64,000 bases of DNA. Source: Cherax quadricarinatus (Eukaryota; Arthropoda; Malacostraca; Decapoda; Parastacidae). How positions within the stretch are numbered: the first letter of the stretch is position 1; each line of letters starts with the position of its first letter. Location of the stretch: positions 9,258,173-9,322,172 of the forward strand of contig NC_091293.1 in NCBI RefSeq assembly GCF_038502225.1. The letters are read 5' to 3'. A program made the translations under genes and the position numbers. The notes beneath the pieces were generated by a model. It searched no databases. It saw only the letters and a program-made list of their open reading frames with translations, and was not told where the DNA came from. This document shows positions 25,880-35,526 of the stretch, piece by piece.

Positions 25880-28378
25880 CTATTGCTTGGAAGGAGAATC
25901 CCCCACCAGAAGGACTTCAGGTACCAAGTCCTTTGGTGGGGTTACCTCCCTCCTTGGTTTTTTAATGCCACTATGACCAGCTTGAGAGTCACTGGACCCC
26001 TGTCGTACAAAATATCTGTCCAGAGAGCTCCGTTTCTCACGCGCCCTTAGGATTTCCCTAAAATGGGACACAAGAGTGTCATTGTACATGTTGCCAATGT
26101 AGCTTGCAACTTCGGTGACAGGATAAAATTCTTCGATAAATGCTTGCACCTTTGTAAACATTAAACACATTTCCCTAATCCTTGATGAAGTCATCTTCCT
26201 CTGTCTCTCTGAAGAACATTCTTGAGATGTGATCTGTTGCAAGACCTGAAGCTCTTGCAGGTCTGCAGTGGTTAGTTCTTCCTCGTCGTTCTGCACCAAC
26301 TCTTCCACATCCTCGTCACAAACCTCCAACCCCAAGAACTTCCCCAATGACACAATAGCTTCCACTACTAGCATAGCCTCATGAGGGTTAGCCCCAAACC
26401 CTTCAACATCCCTCTGTTCTACACATTCTGGCCACAGTTTCCTCCAAGCAGAGTTCAAGGTCCTCTTAGTCACTCCCTCCCAAGCCTTACCTATAAGGTT
26501 TACACAACTGAGGACATTGAAGTGATCTTTCCAAGACTCTCTTAGGATCAATTGAGTGTCTGAGGTCACTTCAAAGCACTTTTGAAACACTGCTTTTGTG
26601 TAGAGTTTTTTGAAGTTTGAAATGACTTGCTAGTCCATGTGCTGGAGGAAAGTTGTATTAGGACGCAAAAATTTCACCTTAACGAAACCAGACTCCCCTA
26701 CAATTTCCTCTTGTAAGTCGTGAGGATGAGCAGGAGCATTGTCCATTACCAGGAGGCACTTGAGTGGCAATTTCTCTTCCTGGAAGTATTTTGTCGCAGT
26801 GGGGCCAAACACACCATAAAACCAGTCCAAGAAATATTCCCTGGTGACCCATGCCTTACTGTTTGATCTCCACAGCACACACAAATTACCCTTGACTATA
26901 TTGTTTTTCCTGAACACTCTGGGAGTTTCAGAGTGATACACCAACAAAGGCTTCACTTTGCAATCACCACTAGCATTGCTACACAACATTAATGTCAGCC
27001 TGTCTTTCATAGGCTTATGTCCTAGGAGTGCCTTTTCCTCCTGAGTAATGTAGGTCCTGCTTGGCATTTTATTCCAAAACAGGCGTTTCATCATAATTAA
27101 ACACTAGTTCAGGTTTTAGGTTTTCAGACTCTATGCATTCCTTAAAGTCTTTCACATATTTTTCAGCCACAATTTTGTCTGAATTGGCAGCCTCACCATG
27201 CCTTACCACACTGCGCATGCCACTACGAATCTTAAATCTCTCAAACCAGCCTTTGCTGGCCTTAAATTCATCAGCAGCAGCACTATTTTGAGGCATTTTC
27301 TTAATGAGATTATCATGCAACTTCCTTGCCTTTTCACAAATTATAGACTGAGAAACACTATTACCTGATAATTGTTTTTTGTTTATCCATTCCATAACAG
27401 TTGTGGAAAATTAAATTTACCTGGATGTAACTCATAAGATACATACCAGTAAATGGTAACAAAGATAATTATTCTTTGTCAAAGTTACAGAGACAAGTAG
27501 GAATTTTAGGACACTCAGGTCGCAAAAATGTCCTCCTTCGATACCTATGATAATCTATCTCTCCAAAAGTCACTCTGGACCTATATTAATTTCAAATGAA
27601 ATATACATCACCAGGAATTCTGGCAAAACATTAATATAAATATGCGGACTGTATATTAAATTTAAAATGTGAATACATATACATTGAAGGAGAATTTATA
27701 ATAATAAGACTCACCAATTAGTCTGGAGATTACGGTGTGTCATACTCAAAACCCCCCTGCCTAAATTATGAAGAAAATACTGGCCAGAATTTCAACATAA
27801 ATAGACAACTCAGCTGGGGTTCCAAAGCTGTCCTGTCCATCTGCTTAATGCTCACGTTATGCAGGACTGCAAATCCAACAATTTCGGCTTCTTTTGAGAA
27901 GTTTCAAGCACAATTTAACTTCCAGAGAGACGAAATTTATGCACATTTCACTAGCATCCCTTTACCCCATTCAAAACAATGGTGTCTCTTCCCCAGCGAC
28001 ACTCACCCATCACTGGTTCTTTATTTATTTACAAATTAATTTTTATTACCTACAATATATGCCATCAATTTACATACAAGATACAGTGTATTTTTGGAAA
28101 ATATATAGTATTTTTTACAACAGTCTCTCTACCTCTTCAATTATTTGTGGTCTCCGTTTTAAAAACATACTTGAACCTCTCGCAACAACAGCTTCCTTGA
28201 CTGCATGTCTATTCACCAAGATAGTACTGATGGTTGAATGTCATTTATTGTATTGCCTTTCCAACTCAGCCATACGCACTCCACTCTCGTATTTTTCAAT
28301 GATCTCCTTCTTCATTTCCATCGCAATTCTCACCCTTTTTAACACAGGCTCGGCACTAGAAGCTTTCTTGGGACCCAT
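25880..28378 (-). pseudogene. Tigger-type transposase (TIGD1-like), broken
   Basis: The N-terminus (28378 down, MGPKKASSAEPVLKRVRIAM...) is a pipsqueak/CENP-B-type helix-turn-helix with a stop codon about 45 residues in and a frameshift near 28160. After the solo LTR, 27395-27069 holds a CENP-B-type DNA-binding domain and the first catalytic Asp (FNYDET). The next frame (27094-26630) holds the second (VMDNAPAHP) and third (FLQHMD) catalytic Asp. A stop follows, then the C-terminal region 26620-25880. All three DDD residues survive, but the breaks rule out a working enzyme. Such proteins cut and paste pogo-family elements at TA. Confidence 0.87.
27402..28119. repeat. Solo BEL/Pao LTR inserted in Tigger transposase
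   Basis: A 718-bp segment starting TGTGGAAAAT and ending TTTTTTACA aligns end to end with the BEL 5' LTR at 4980-5678, in the same orientation. It is flanked by ACAGT at 27397-27401 and ACAGT at 28120-28124, a 5-bp target duplication as expected of BEL/Pao integration. No internal sequence remains, so it arose by LTR-LTR recombination. Confidence 0.92.
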
Positions 28379-28612
28379 GGTGGCTTATTTAGCGGTTACA
28401 AGCACTAGAAATAGGGGAATAATTCAAAATACATGGAAGGCACACGTGGAAACCGACCGCAACAGCTTGTAAACAATGGCACACTGACTCTTGGAGACTC
28501 CGGGCACATCCACACGTTCCAGACAAACGTCGTTGGTTAAGCTTTTCGCCGTTGGTTAAGGCATTTTTTCTACGGCAAAAAGCGCCGTTAGGCGAAATTG
28601 CCGTTACTTAAT

Positions 28613-28665
28613 ATGCAAGGAATTCGAAAGAGCAGGCAAAATATACACAAACACTGATCTCCACA
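28613..28665 (-). repeat. SINE tail fragment
   Basis: This stretch ('aaggaattcgaaagagcagg' to 'aaacactgatctc') is the reverse complement of the tail of the tRNA-derived SINE at 35346-35468, with a few differences. The following 28666-28785 is unrecognised and holds no gene. Confidence 0.7.
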
Positions 28666-28781
28666 CTGGACAATACCTTGGCGCCTAGCTCAATGCTAGA
28701 CGTTGATCCAAGGCAGCCAGCTTTCAGGGAGAAGGTTTACAGCTTTTCATTCCATCCCCTGCATGCATCGACCAACTAGAG

Positions 28782-28919
<138 letters not shown>

Positions 28920-28922
28920 TAA

Positions 28923-29595
28923 ATGTCGTGCCGAATATGTAAAACTGGCCAATTAGCAAGAACTCATTTAAAATTAAGTCCTTTCTGAAATTTTCTCTTA
29001 TACGTTTAAAGATACATTTTTTTTCATTAATGTTAATGTAAAAAATTTTTAATTTTGCACCAAAAGAATCTTAGAAAACTTACCTAACCTTAACTCAAGA
29101 AATCGTAATGACACGATTGCAAACAAACCATACCCCCGGCCGGGATTGAACCCGCGGTCATAGAGTCTCAAAACTCCAGCTGGAGATTCATCTGTAAAAA
29201 CTTGCATTTGTGGTCACAGTGGTGCCTGTGCTAACCTTCATATGGTGTAGAAATATACCTAGTTGGATGAATCTTATTGTGGCTAGCTGGTCTAGTGGCT
29301 AACGCGACGGGCTGGAGTTTTGAGACTCTATGACCGCGGGTTCAATCCCGGCCGGGGGTATGGTTTACCTAACCTTATTATAACATTGCAATTTATTTTA
29401 GCCTAATCCAACTATATATATTTTAGACTTGCTTACAGTAATTTAATACTAAACTAACACAGTGAAATATATTTTTTTCGTTAGGTTCAGAATGATTTTG
29501 GCGAAATTATTGCATACACAAATTTTTACTTATCCTGTATGGCAAGATGAGCGTTGCTATTTAAGCCAAGATCGCAAGTTCTGCCTATTCGGTAC

Positions 29596-29600
<5 letters not shown>
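28923..29600. mobile_element. MITE-like element with terminal inverted repeats, in (AT)n
   Basis: The left end reads ATGTCGTGCCGAATA and the right end ATTCGGTACGACAT, an imperfect inverted repeat of about 14 bp (one mismatch) that continues weakly inward. The element is AT-rich, non-coding, and interrupted by a SINE-derived inverted pair (29080-29377). (AT)n arrays lie on both sides, consistent with insertion into TA. I recall this sequence as a common decapod repeat, but that is memory. Confidence 0.65.
29080..29377. repeat. Inverted pair of tRNA-derived SINE pieces within one target duplication
   Basis: A 56-bp arm at 29125-29180 (minus-sense SINE) is the exact reverse complement of 29311-29366 (plus-sense SINE), with a 130-bp loop. 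The plus-sense piece has a tRNA-like head: box A-like TGGTCTAGTGGC and box B GGTTCAATCCC. The whole insert is flanked by TTACCTAACCTTA at 29080-29092 and again at 29365-29377. It is a SINE product, not a functional tRNA gene. Confidence 0.85.

Positions 29601-29676
<76 letters not shown>
29599..29676. repeat. (AT)n microsatellite
   Basis: A 78-bp AT array between the MITE right end and a hairpin-bearing segment. Confidence 0.96.
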
Positions 29677-29679
<3 letters not shown>

Positions 29680-29709
29680 ATAAGATCACAGTAAACAGGT
29701 GATTTCAAA

Positions 29710-29959
<250 letters not shown>

Positions 29960-30246
29960 TGTAATCTTAATTTCAAACAAAATAAATATCTTCTCTACTG
30001 TAATAAAGTGGCTTTTATTGTTCCTGTGTTTTTGTTCCTATCTAATTAGTAAAAACAATAGTTCCGAAAAGAAAAGAAAATTGCCCAGGTGCTTTTTCTT
30101 GAATATTTTCTGTTGCTGTGGTCACTTAGCTACACATTTTGCCGATCTCAAGTCAAGTTTCCTGTGAGACAGCTCTGTATCTTTTCTGTTTTCTCTCGAA
30201 TATTTGCACGTGTGACATTTTCATTTGTCGAACACTTTATGTTTCA

Positions 30247-30785
30247 GTGGAGTGTACATCCACTGTCTGGTGTGTGTTCAGTGGTGTGTACGTCCACTGC
30301 CTGGTATGTGTTCAACGGTGTGTATGTCCACTGATTGGTGTGTATTCAATGGTGTGTATTTCCACTGTCTGGTGTGTGTTTAATGGTGTGCACTTCCACT
30401 GTCTGGTGTGTGCTAAATAGTGTGTACGTCCACTGCCTGGTGCGTGTTCAGTGGTGTGTATGTCTACTGTCTGGTGTGTGTTCAATGGTGTTTATGTCCA
30501 CTGCCTGGTGTGTGTTTAATGGTGTGTACATCCACTGTCTGGTGTGTGTTCAGTGATGTGTACCTCCACTGTCTGGTGTGTGTTCAGTGGTGTGTACATC
30601 CACTGTCTGATTTGTGTTCAGTAGTGTGTACGTCCACTGCATGGTGTGTGTTCAGTGATGCGTACGTCCACTGTATGGTGTGTGTTCAGTGGTGTGTACT
30701 TCCACTGCTTGGTGTGTGTTCAGTGGTATGTACGTCCACTGCCTGGTGTGTGTGTTTAATGGTGCATACGTCCACCTACTGTTGT
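30247..30785. repeat. 34-bp minisatellite, about 16 copies
   Basis: The unit reads approximately GTCCACTGCCTGGTGTGTGT then TCAGTGGTGTGTAC and recurs every 34 bp with scattered substitutions. Because 34 is not a multiple of three, all three frames cycle, giving false Cys/Val-rich reading frames on the plus strand. It has no unique spacers. It directly precedes the decayed LINE at 30790. Confidence 0.92.
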
Positions 30786-30839
30786 AAGTGGACATACTAG
30801 AAATCTTGAGTCTAGTGACTTTTTTGATACGATTCAGGA

Positions 30840-33040
30840 TTGCTTTTAAAACAGTTTTTGACAGAACCAACTACAGAAATCAATCTACTTGACTTGGTTC
30901 TTGTCAACAAGGAATCACTAATTAATAATCTTGAGGTTAATGATGAGTCTGGGGAAAGTGATCACAAATCACTTTCCCCAAATAACTTCAATCAAGTCTT
31001 TGTCCCAGATTTCCGCATGGTTGATTTCATGGGACGGAGAAATTACCTGGGTGGGCTAAATTAGAACGACCTGACTATGGGTCAGGTAGGTGGTGTTGAG
31101 TGCCAATGTGACGTTTTTCAGAGCATAGTTGTAGCTGCCCAAACAACTTATGTTCCAAGTAGGGAAATTTGATCAACCAAAAATGATTCCAAATGGATAA
31201 ACAATAGATTAAAGCATCTCATTGGTCAAAAGAGAGGCATATATTGGCGTATCAAAAGAGGAAAGGGGCAGTTAAGAAATCAATATATTCAGTTAAAGAG
31301 AGAAATAAGGAAGGGGAATAAGAAAATCTATAAGAGATTATGAGGCTAAAGTGGCAAGGGATTCGAAGACTAACCCAAAAGTTTTCTTTCAGGTATACAG
31401 AAGTAAGATTTGAGACAAGACTGACCCACTCAGAAGTAACTCAGGTCAGATCACTGACAGTGATAAGGAAATGTGTGAAATTTTGAACTCTTATTTCTGC
31501 TTAGTTTTTACTCAGGAAGTTACTAGCAAAATTCCAGAAATTATAAATTATATAGAACAGGACGATAATAAATTATGCACGATTAGGTTAACTAGTGACA
31601 TGGTCCTCAGACAAGTAGAGAAATTAAAACTGAACAAATCCCCAGGCCCTGATGAACTGTTTGCAAGGGTGTTAAAGGAATGTAAAGAGGAACTTAGCAA
31701 ACCTTCGGCCAGTTTTTCAACATATCACTACAAACTGGCATAGTGCCAGACAAGTGGAAAATGGCAAATGTAATACCTATTTACAAAGCAGAAGACAGGT
31801 TCTTAGCTTCGAACTATTGACCAATAAGCCTTACCTCCATAGTGGGAAAATTTATGGAATCAAGAATTGCCGAGGCAATTCGTAGCTATCTTGAAAGGCA
31901 TAAATTGATTAATGAATCTCAGCACGGTTTTACAAAGGTGCGTTCCTTCCTTACGAATTTACTAACTTTTTCATCAAGGTATTTGAGGAGGTAGATCATA
32001 GTAATGAATATGATGTTGTATATATGGACTTCAGTAAGGCTTTTGATAAGAGTTCCACATCAGATGCTGTTGAGGAAATTTAAGGCACACGGAATAGGAG
32101 AAATTTTTTCCTGGGTAGAGGGGTAGTTGACAGATAAGCAGGAAAGACTTTGCATCAGTGAGGAGAAATGAAAGTGGGTGCGCATCACGAGTGGTGTTCC
32201 ATAAGGGTCAGTGAAGGACCATTTTTTGTTCACAGTTTATATCAACGACACTGATGAGAGAATAAATAGCGACATAAGCAATTCGTTCTTATGAGGACAT
32301 TAGAGCACTCCAAGAAGATTTGAATAGACTGACGCAAAGACAATAGACAAATAGACAATAGACAAATGCAAAGTTCTAAACATTGGACAAGAAAATAACC
32401 ATGCCACATATAAACTAAATAATGTAGATCTTAATTTTACTGATTGTGAAAAGGATTTAGGAGTTCTGGTTAGCAGTAATTTAAAGCCAAGACAACAGTG
32501 CATAAGTATTCGCAATAAAGCGAACAAACTCCTTGGCATCATATCGAGCAGCATAAATAATAGAAGTCCTCAGGTTGTTCTTCAATTCAGTATATCTTTG
32601 GTTAAGCCTAATTTAGATTATGTTGCACAGTTCTGGTCACCATATTAAAGAATGGATATAAATGCACTGGAAAACGTACAAAGGTGGATGACAAAGTTGA
32701 TCCTATTATCAGAAATCTTTCCTATGAAGATAGACTGAGGGCCACGAATCTGCACTCTCTAGAAAGGCGTAGAATTAAGGGATGATATGTTTGAGGTTTA
32801 TAAATGGAAAACAGGAATAAATAAAGGGAATATAAATAGTGTGCTAAAAATATCTAGACAAGACAGAACTTGTAGTAATGGTTTTAAGTTGAAAGATTTA
32901 GATTCAGAAAGGATATAGGAAAGCACTGGTTTGGTAATAGAGTTGTAGATGAGTGGAACAAGCTCCCGAGTACCGTCATAGAAGCTAAGACGTTGTGTAG
33001 TTTTAAAAATAGGTTGGATAAATACATGAGTGAGATAAAT
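30840..33040 (+). pseudogene. Family P LINE ORF2, decayed
   Basis: Recognisable pieces are the endonuclease end (LLDLVLVNKESLINN then SGESDHKSL, 30840-31064), the linker and RT start (31471-31743, KLKLNKSPGPDEL), then RT in shifting frames. The 'gacttcagtaaggcttttga' motif A region is near 32026 and a C-terminal region extends to 33040. The catalytic DD region near 32280 is deleted or scrambled. No function remains. Confidence 0.8.
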
Positions 33041-33051
33041 ACATGAGTGGA

Positions 33052-33099
33052 GCACGGCATCAGACCTATTAGCTTCTGCTAATAGGTCTGATGCCGTGC
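33052..33099. repeat. Perfect 22-bp hairpin in LINE 3' UTR
   Basis: Arms 33052-33073 and 33078-33099 are exact reverse complements (GCACGGCATCAGACCTATTA...) with a four-base TTCT loop. The related copy has a weaker stem at the same place (GACCTAACTAGC / GCTACTAGGTC near 44268-44299), so a stem-loop is a conserved 3' UTR feature of this LINE family. Confidence 0.88.
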
Positions 33100-33215
33100 G
33101 CCTTCCTTCAGTGGATGTGACCTGACCTGGCTTGGTGGGTCATTGGTTTAAGCCGGGAGGTGACTTGGACCCGCCTCGCATGGGCTAGTAAGCCTTTCTG
33201 CAGTGTTCCTTATGT

Positions 33216-34398
33216 TATAATGTGTTCAAGTTAATTTCAGCTGTGTTGTCATCTCTAAGCAGTGTGGAGCCTTATATTCTGTTCCAGTGATTTTTTTCCC
33301 TGCACTTTTTTCATTCCCTGAGATTCACCTTTCACACTTGGATTACCTCTTTTTGCAAACAAATAATAGAAAAAAAGATCCTGGTTCCATTGTGCTCTTA
33401 TCTACAATTTCTTGTTCGAAGTTTCTTTCTATTTTTTGTAAGATTATTAATGTCTGGCTTGTTTGAATGACAGACATATCCCTGGCTTGGCAGGCTTCCT
33501 ATGTTAGTCCTGAGTCTTTCCTTTTCTCTTCCCCATGGCTTTGCAGCACCTTATATGAAATAAGTCTTTTCTCTCGTCTTTCTGCAATGATCTTCTTGGT
33601 TCCCGTGTTGTAGTAACTGGCACTTAGATGTCGTAACTGCAATTACTAGGTATCAGACACTCACCAGAATCCCGGACAGATCAGGAGCTCGAGTCAAGGT
33701 CGGTCAGAGCACCCTCTGACTGCCTTCTCGTCACAGACCCAAAACCCGCACGTAGAAGAGGAATCTTATGACGACGTTCCGGTCTGTTACTGGACTAATG
33801 TCAAGTCGTAACACGAAGGACCGAAACGTCGTCATAGGGTTCCTCTCCTCATAGCTGATTTTCGGTGTGTGTTTCCAGCCACGGTACTGAGACCTTCAAT
33901 GTATTATTATCATCATGAGGTGATGTGAGGTAGACATGTACCCCTTTATTAACCACAACATTTCGCCCTCACACAGTGGCTTGACTAAGCCTCGATAAAG
34001 CTACTGTGTAATCAACTCCGCCTACTCTATCTACCCACCATTCTAGTTCCATACATAGGCAACCCGCACACAGGAGACTGAGACTTACGACGACATTTAG
34101 GTCCGACTTCCACCAGTTCGTCAGTTTAACTAACGTAGCAGAATTCTTGAGTCCATTTCCTTACAGCGTATTTCATTTCCTTTCTCCTGTTACACTGTCT
34201 TTGATAACCACACACTCTCGCTCTGTAATATTCTAGTCGAGCCTATTTCTGTCTTTTTTTGTCACGCTCCTCAGCCTGGGGCTGAGACGTGGTCGGTCTT
34301 CTTATAACCATATAGTATAAAGAACATTTTTTATATAAATGGGATTCATAAAAGTTCTTTCGAAATTTGATAGCATTATGAAAAAAAAAACCGAGTGG
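33216..34398. other. No gene; foldback-like repeat around 33768-33835
   Basis: Mostly unrecognised. At 33768-33784 and 33819-33835 a 17-base inverted repeat (ATGACGACGTTCCGGTC, one mismatch) flanks 34 bases. A related block (ACGACGACATTTAGGTCC) lies near 34091. A further inverted stretch around 33976-34014 ('cacagtggcttgac' / 'aaagctactgtgt') suggests another old repeat. No reading frame is convincing. Confidence 0.55.
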
Positions 34399-35340
34399 TG
34401 CGTTGAGACAAAAAACGTTATGCATGGAGGCCAAGACGGGAATATACGAAAGTATAGTGGTATCAACACTCTTACATGGGTGTGAAGCTTGGGTTGTAAA
34501 TGCTGCAGCGAGGAGGAGGCTGGAGGCAGTGGAGATGTCGTGTCTAAGGGCAATGTGTGGTGTAAATATTATGCAGAGAATTTGTAGTGTGGAAATTATG
34601 AGGAGGTGTGGAGTTAATAAAAGTACAGTGGACCCTCAGTTAACGACATTAATACATTCCAGAGAGCTTGTCTTTAACCGATTCTGTCGTTATCCGAATT
34701 AATTTTCCCCATAAGAAATAATGGAAATCCAATTAATCCGTTAAAGACAACCAAGAATATTAAAAAAAATATTTTTTACATGAAATATACATTTTCCTAG
34801 TCAGAGGGTTGAAGAGGCGTTGTTGAGGCGGTTTGCTTATTTAGATAGAATGAAACAAAGTAGATCAACTTCGAGAACGTATAAATCCGTAGGGGAAGGA
34901 AGGCGGGTTAGGGGTCGTCCTCAAAAAGGTTGGAAAGAGAGGGTAAAGGAGGTTTTGTGGGCGAGTGGCTTGGACTTCCAGCAAGTGCGCGTGAGTGTGT
35001 TAGATATGAATGAATGGAGACAAATGATTTTTGGGACCTGACGAGTTGTTGGAGTGTGAGCAGGGTAATATTTTTTGAAGGGATTCAGGGAAACCGGTTA
35101 GCCGGACTTGAGTCCTGGAAATGGGCAGTACAATGCCTGCACTTTAAAGGAGGGATTTGGGATATTGGCAGTTTGGAGGGACATCTGAACTGTCGTACCT
35201 GAGCACCTCTGTAAAGACAGTGATTATGTATGATTGATGGTTAAAGCGTTGAATGATGATGAAAGAAAGTTTTTCTTACTTTTTGAGTTTTTCTTGCTTT
35301 TTTGGTCAGCCTGCCTCGGTGGGAGGCGGCCGATGTGTTA
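34399..35340 (+). pseudogene. RTE-like LINE, copy D, 3' end fragment
   Basis: A plus-strand piece of the RTE-like family begins near 34399 at RQKTLCMEAKTGIYES and covers LLHGCEAWVVNAAARRRLE. After an inserted transposon fragment it continues with LLRRFAYLDRMKQSR (the RWFGHLERM region), the 3' UTR and the terminal 'ctgcctcggtgggagg'. It is heavily 5'-truncated and has no RT catalytic box. The short A/T tail runs into a SINE. Confidence 0.85.
34630..34798 (+). mobile_element. Tigger/pogo left-end fragment in RTE-like copy D
   Basis: This 169-bp insert begins CAGTGGACCCTCAGTTAACG and aligns with the left end of the Tigger at 25617, through 'ccccataagaaataatggaa' and the run before 'acatgaaatata'. 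TA flanks both sides (34628-34629 and 34799-34800). The RTE sequence resumes directly afterwards (GTCAGAGGG). Only one terminal repeat is present. Confidence 0.8.
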
Positions 35341-35345
35341 ATATA

Positions 35346-35466
35346 TAAAACCAGTGTGGTGAGAATGGTATAGCACTGCGTACCTTGTTCCAAGGATCGT
35401 AGGTTCGAGTCTCCTTCGGCCAGAGATCAGTGTTTGTGTATATTTCGCCTGTTCTTGCGAATTCCT

Positions 35467-35468
<2 letters not shown>
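35346..35468 (+). repeat. tRNA-derived SINE with (TA)n tail
   Basis: The head has a box A-like TGGTATAGCACTG and box B GGTTCGAGTCTCC, the internal RNA polymerase III promoter pattern. The body includes 'gagatcagtgtttgtgtata' and 'cttgcgaattccttg', then a (TA)n tail. A partial reverse copy of the same tail is at 28613-28665. It is transcribed from within by Pol III if active and depends on a LINE for movement. Confidence 0.8.

Positions 35469-35523
<55 letters not shown>
35469..35523. repeat. (TA)n shared by two convergent elements
   Basis: A 55-bp array lies between the plus-strand SINE tail and the 3' end of minus-strand RTE-like copy C, so both elements end on the same repeat. Confidence 0.95.

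Positions 35524-35526
<3 letters not shown>

Larger units (their letters stand above)
25617..28612 (-). mobile_element. Tigger/pogo-type DNA transposon, dead
   Basis: The left end starts CAGTAGACCCTCAGCCAACG, matching the pogo/Tigger terminal form CAGT. A 169-bp fragment at 34630-34798 starts CAGTGGACCCTCAGTTAACG and aligns with it. A transposase remnant fills the minus strand. The right end near 28612 is weakly defined: CCGTTGGTTAAG-like blocks occur at 28528-28560 but a clean inverted repeat was not traced. The element has inserted into the zinc-finger LINE, and a BEL LTR has inserted into the transposon. Confidence 0.75.
30790..33215 (+). mobile_element. L2/CR1-like LINE (family P), old decayed copy
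   Basis: This plus-strand copy runs from the end of the endonuclease to the 3' UTR. It ends near the 'cctcgcatgggctagtaagcc' and 'ttccttatgtt' tail also seen in the younger copy at 43130-44483. It is riddled with stops and indels and carries an internal duplication ('ataaatacatgagtg') near 33020-33047. Confidence 0.82.

Noticed and set aside
27737..28472. Plus-strand frames of 100 and 192 codons
   Set aside because: They cross the solo LTR and are antisense to the Tigger transposase N-terminus.
29283..29366. A tRNA gene
   Set aside because: It has box A and box B but belongs to a repeated SINE; the cloverleaf is not convincing and the sequence is paired with an inverted copy.
30139..30800. 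Cys/Val-rich tandem frames suggesting a repetitive secreted protein
   Set aside because: The 34-bp repeat cycles through all three frames and there is no signal peptide or conserved start.
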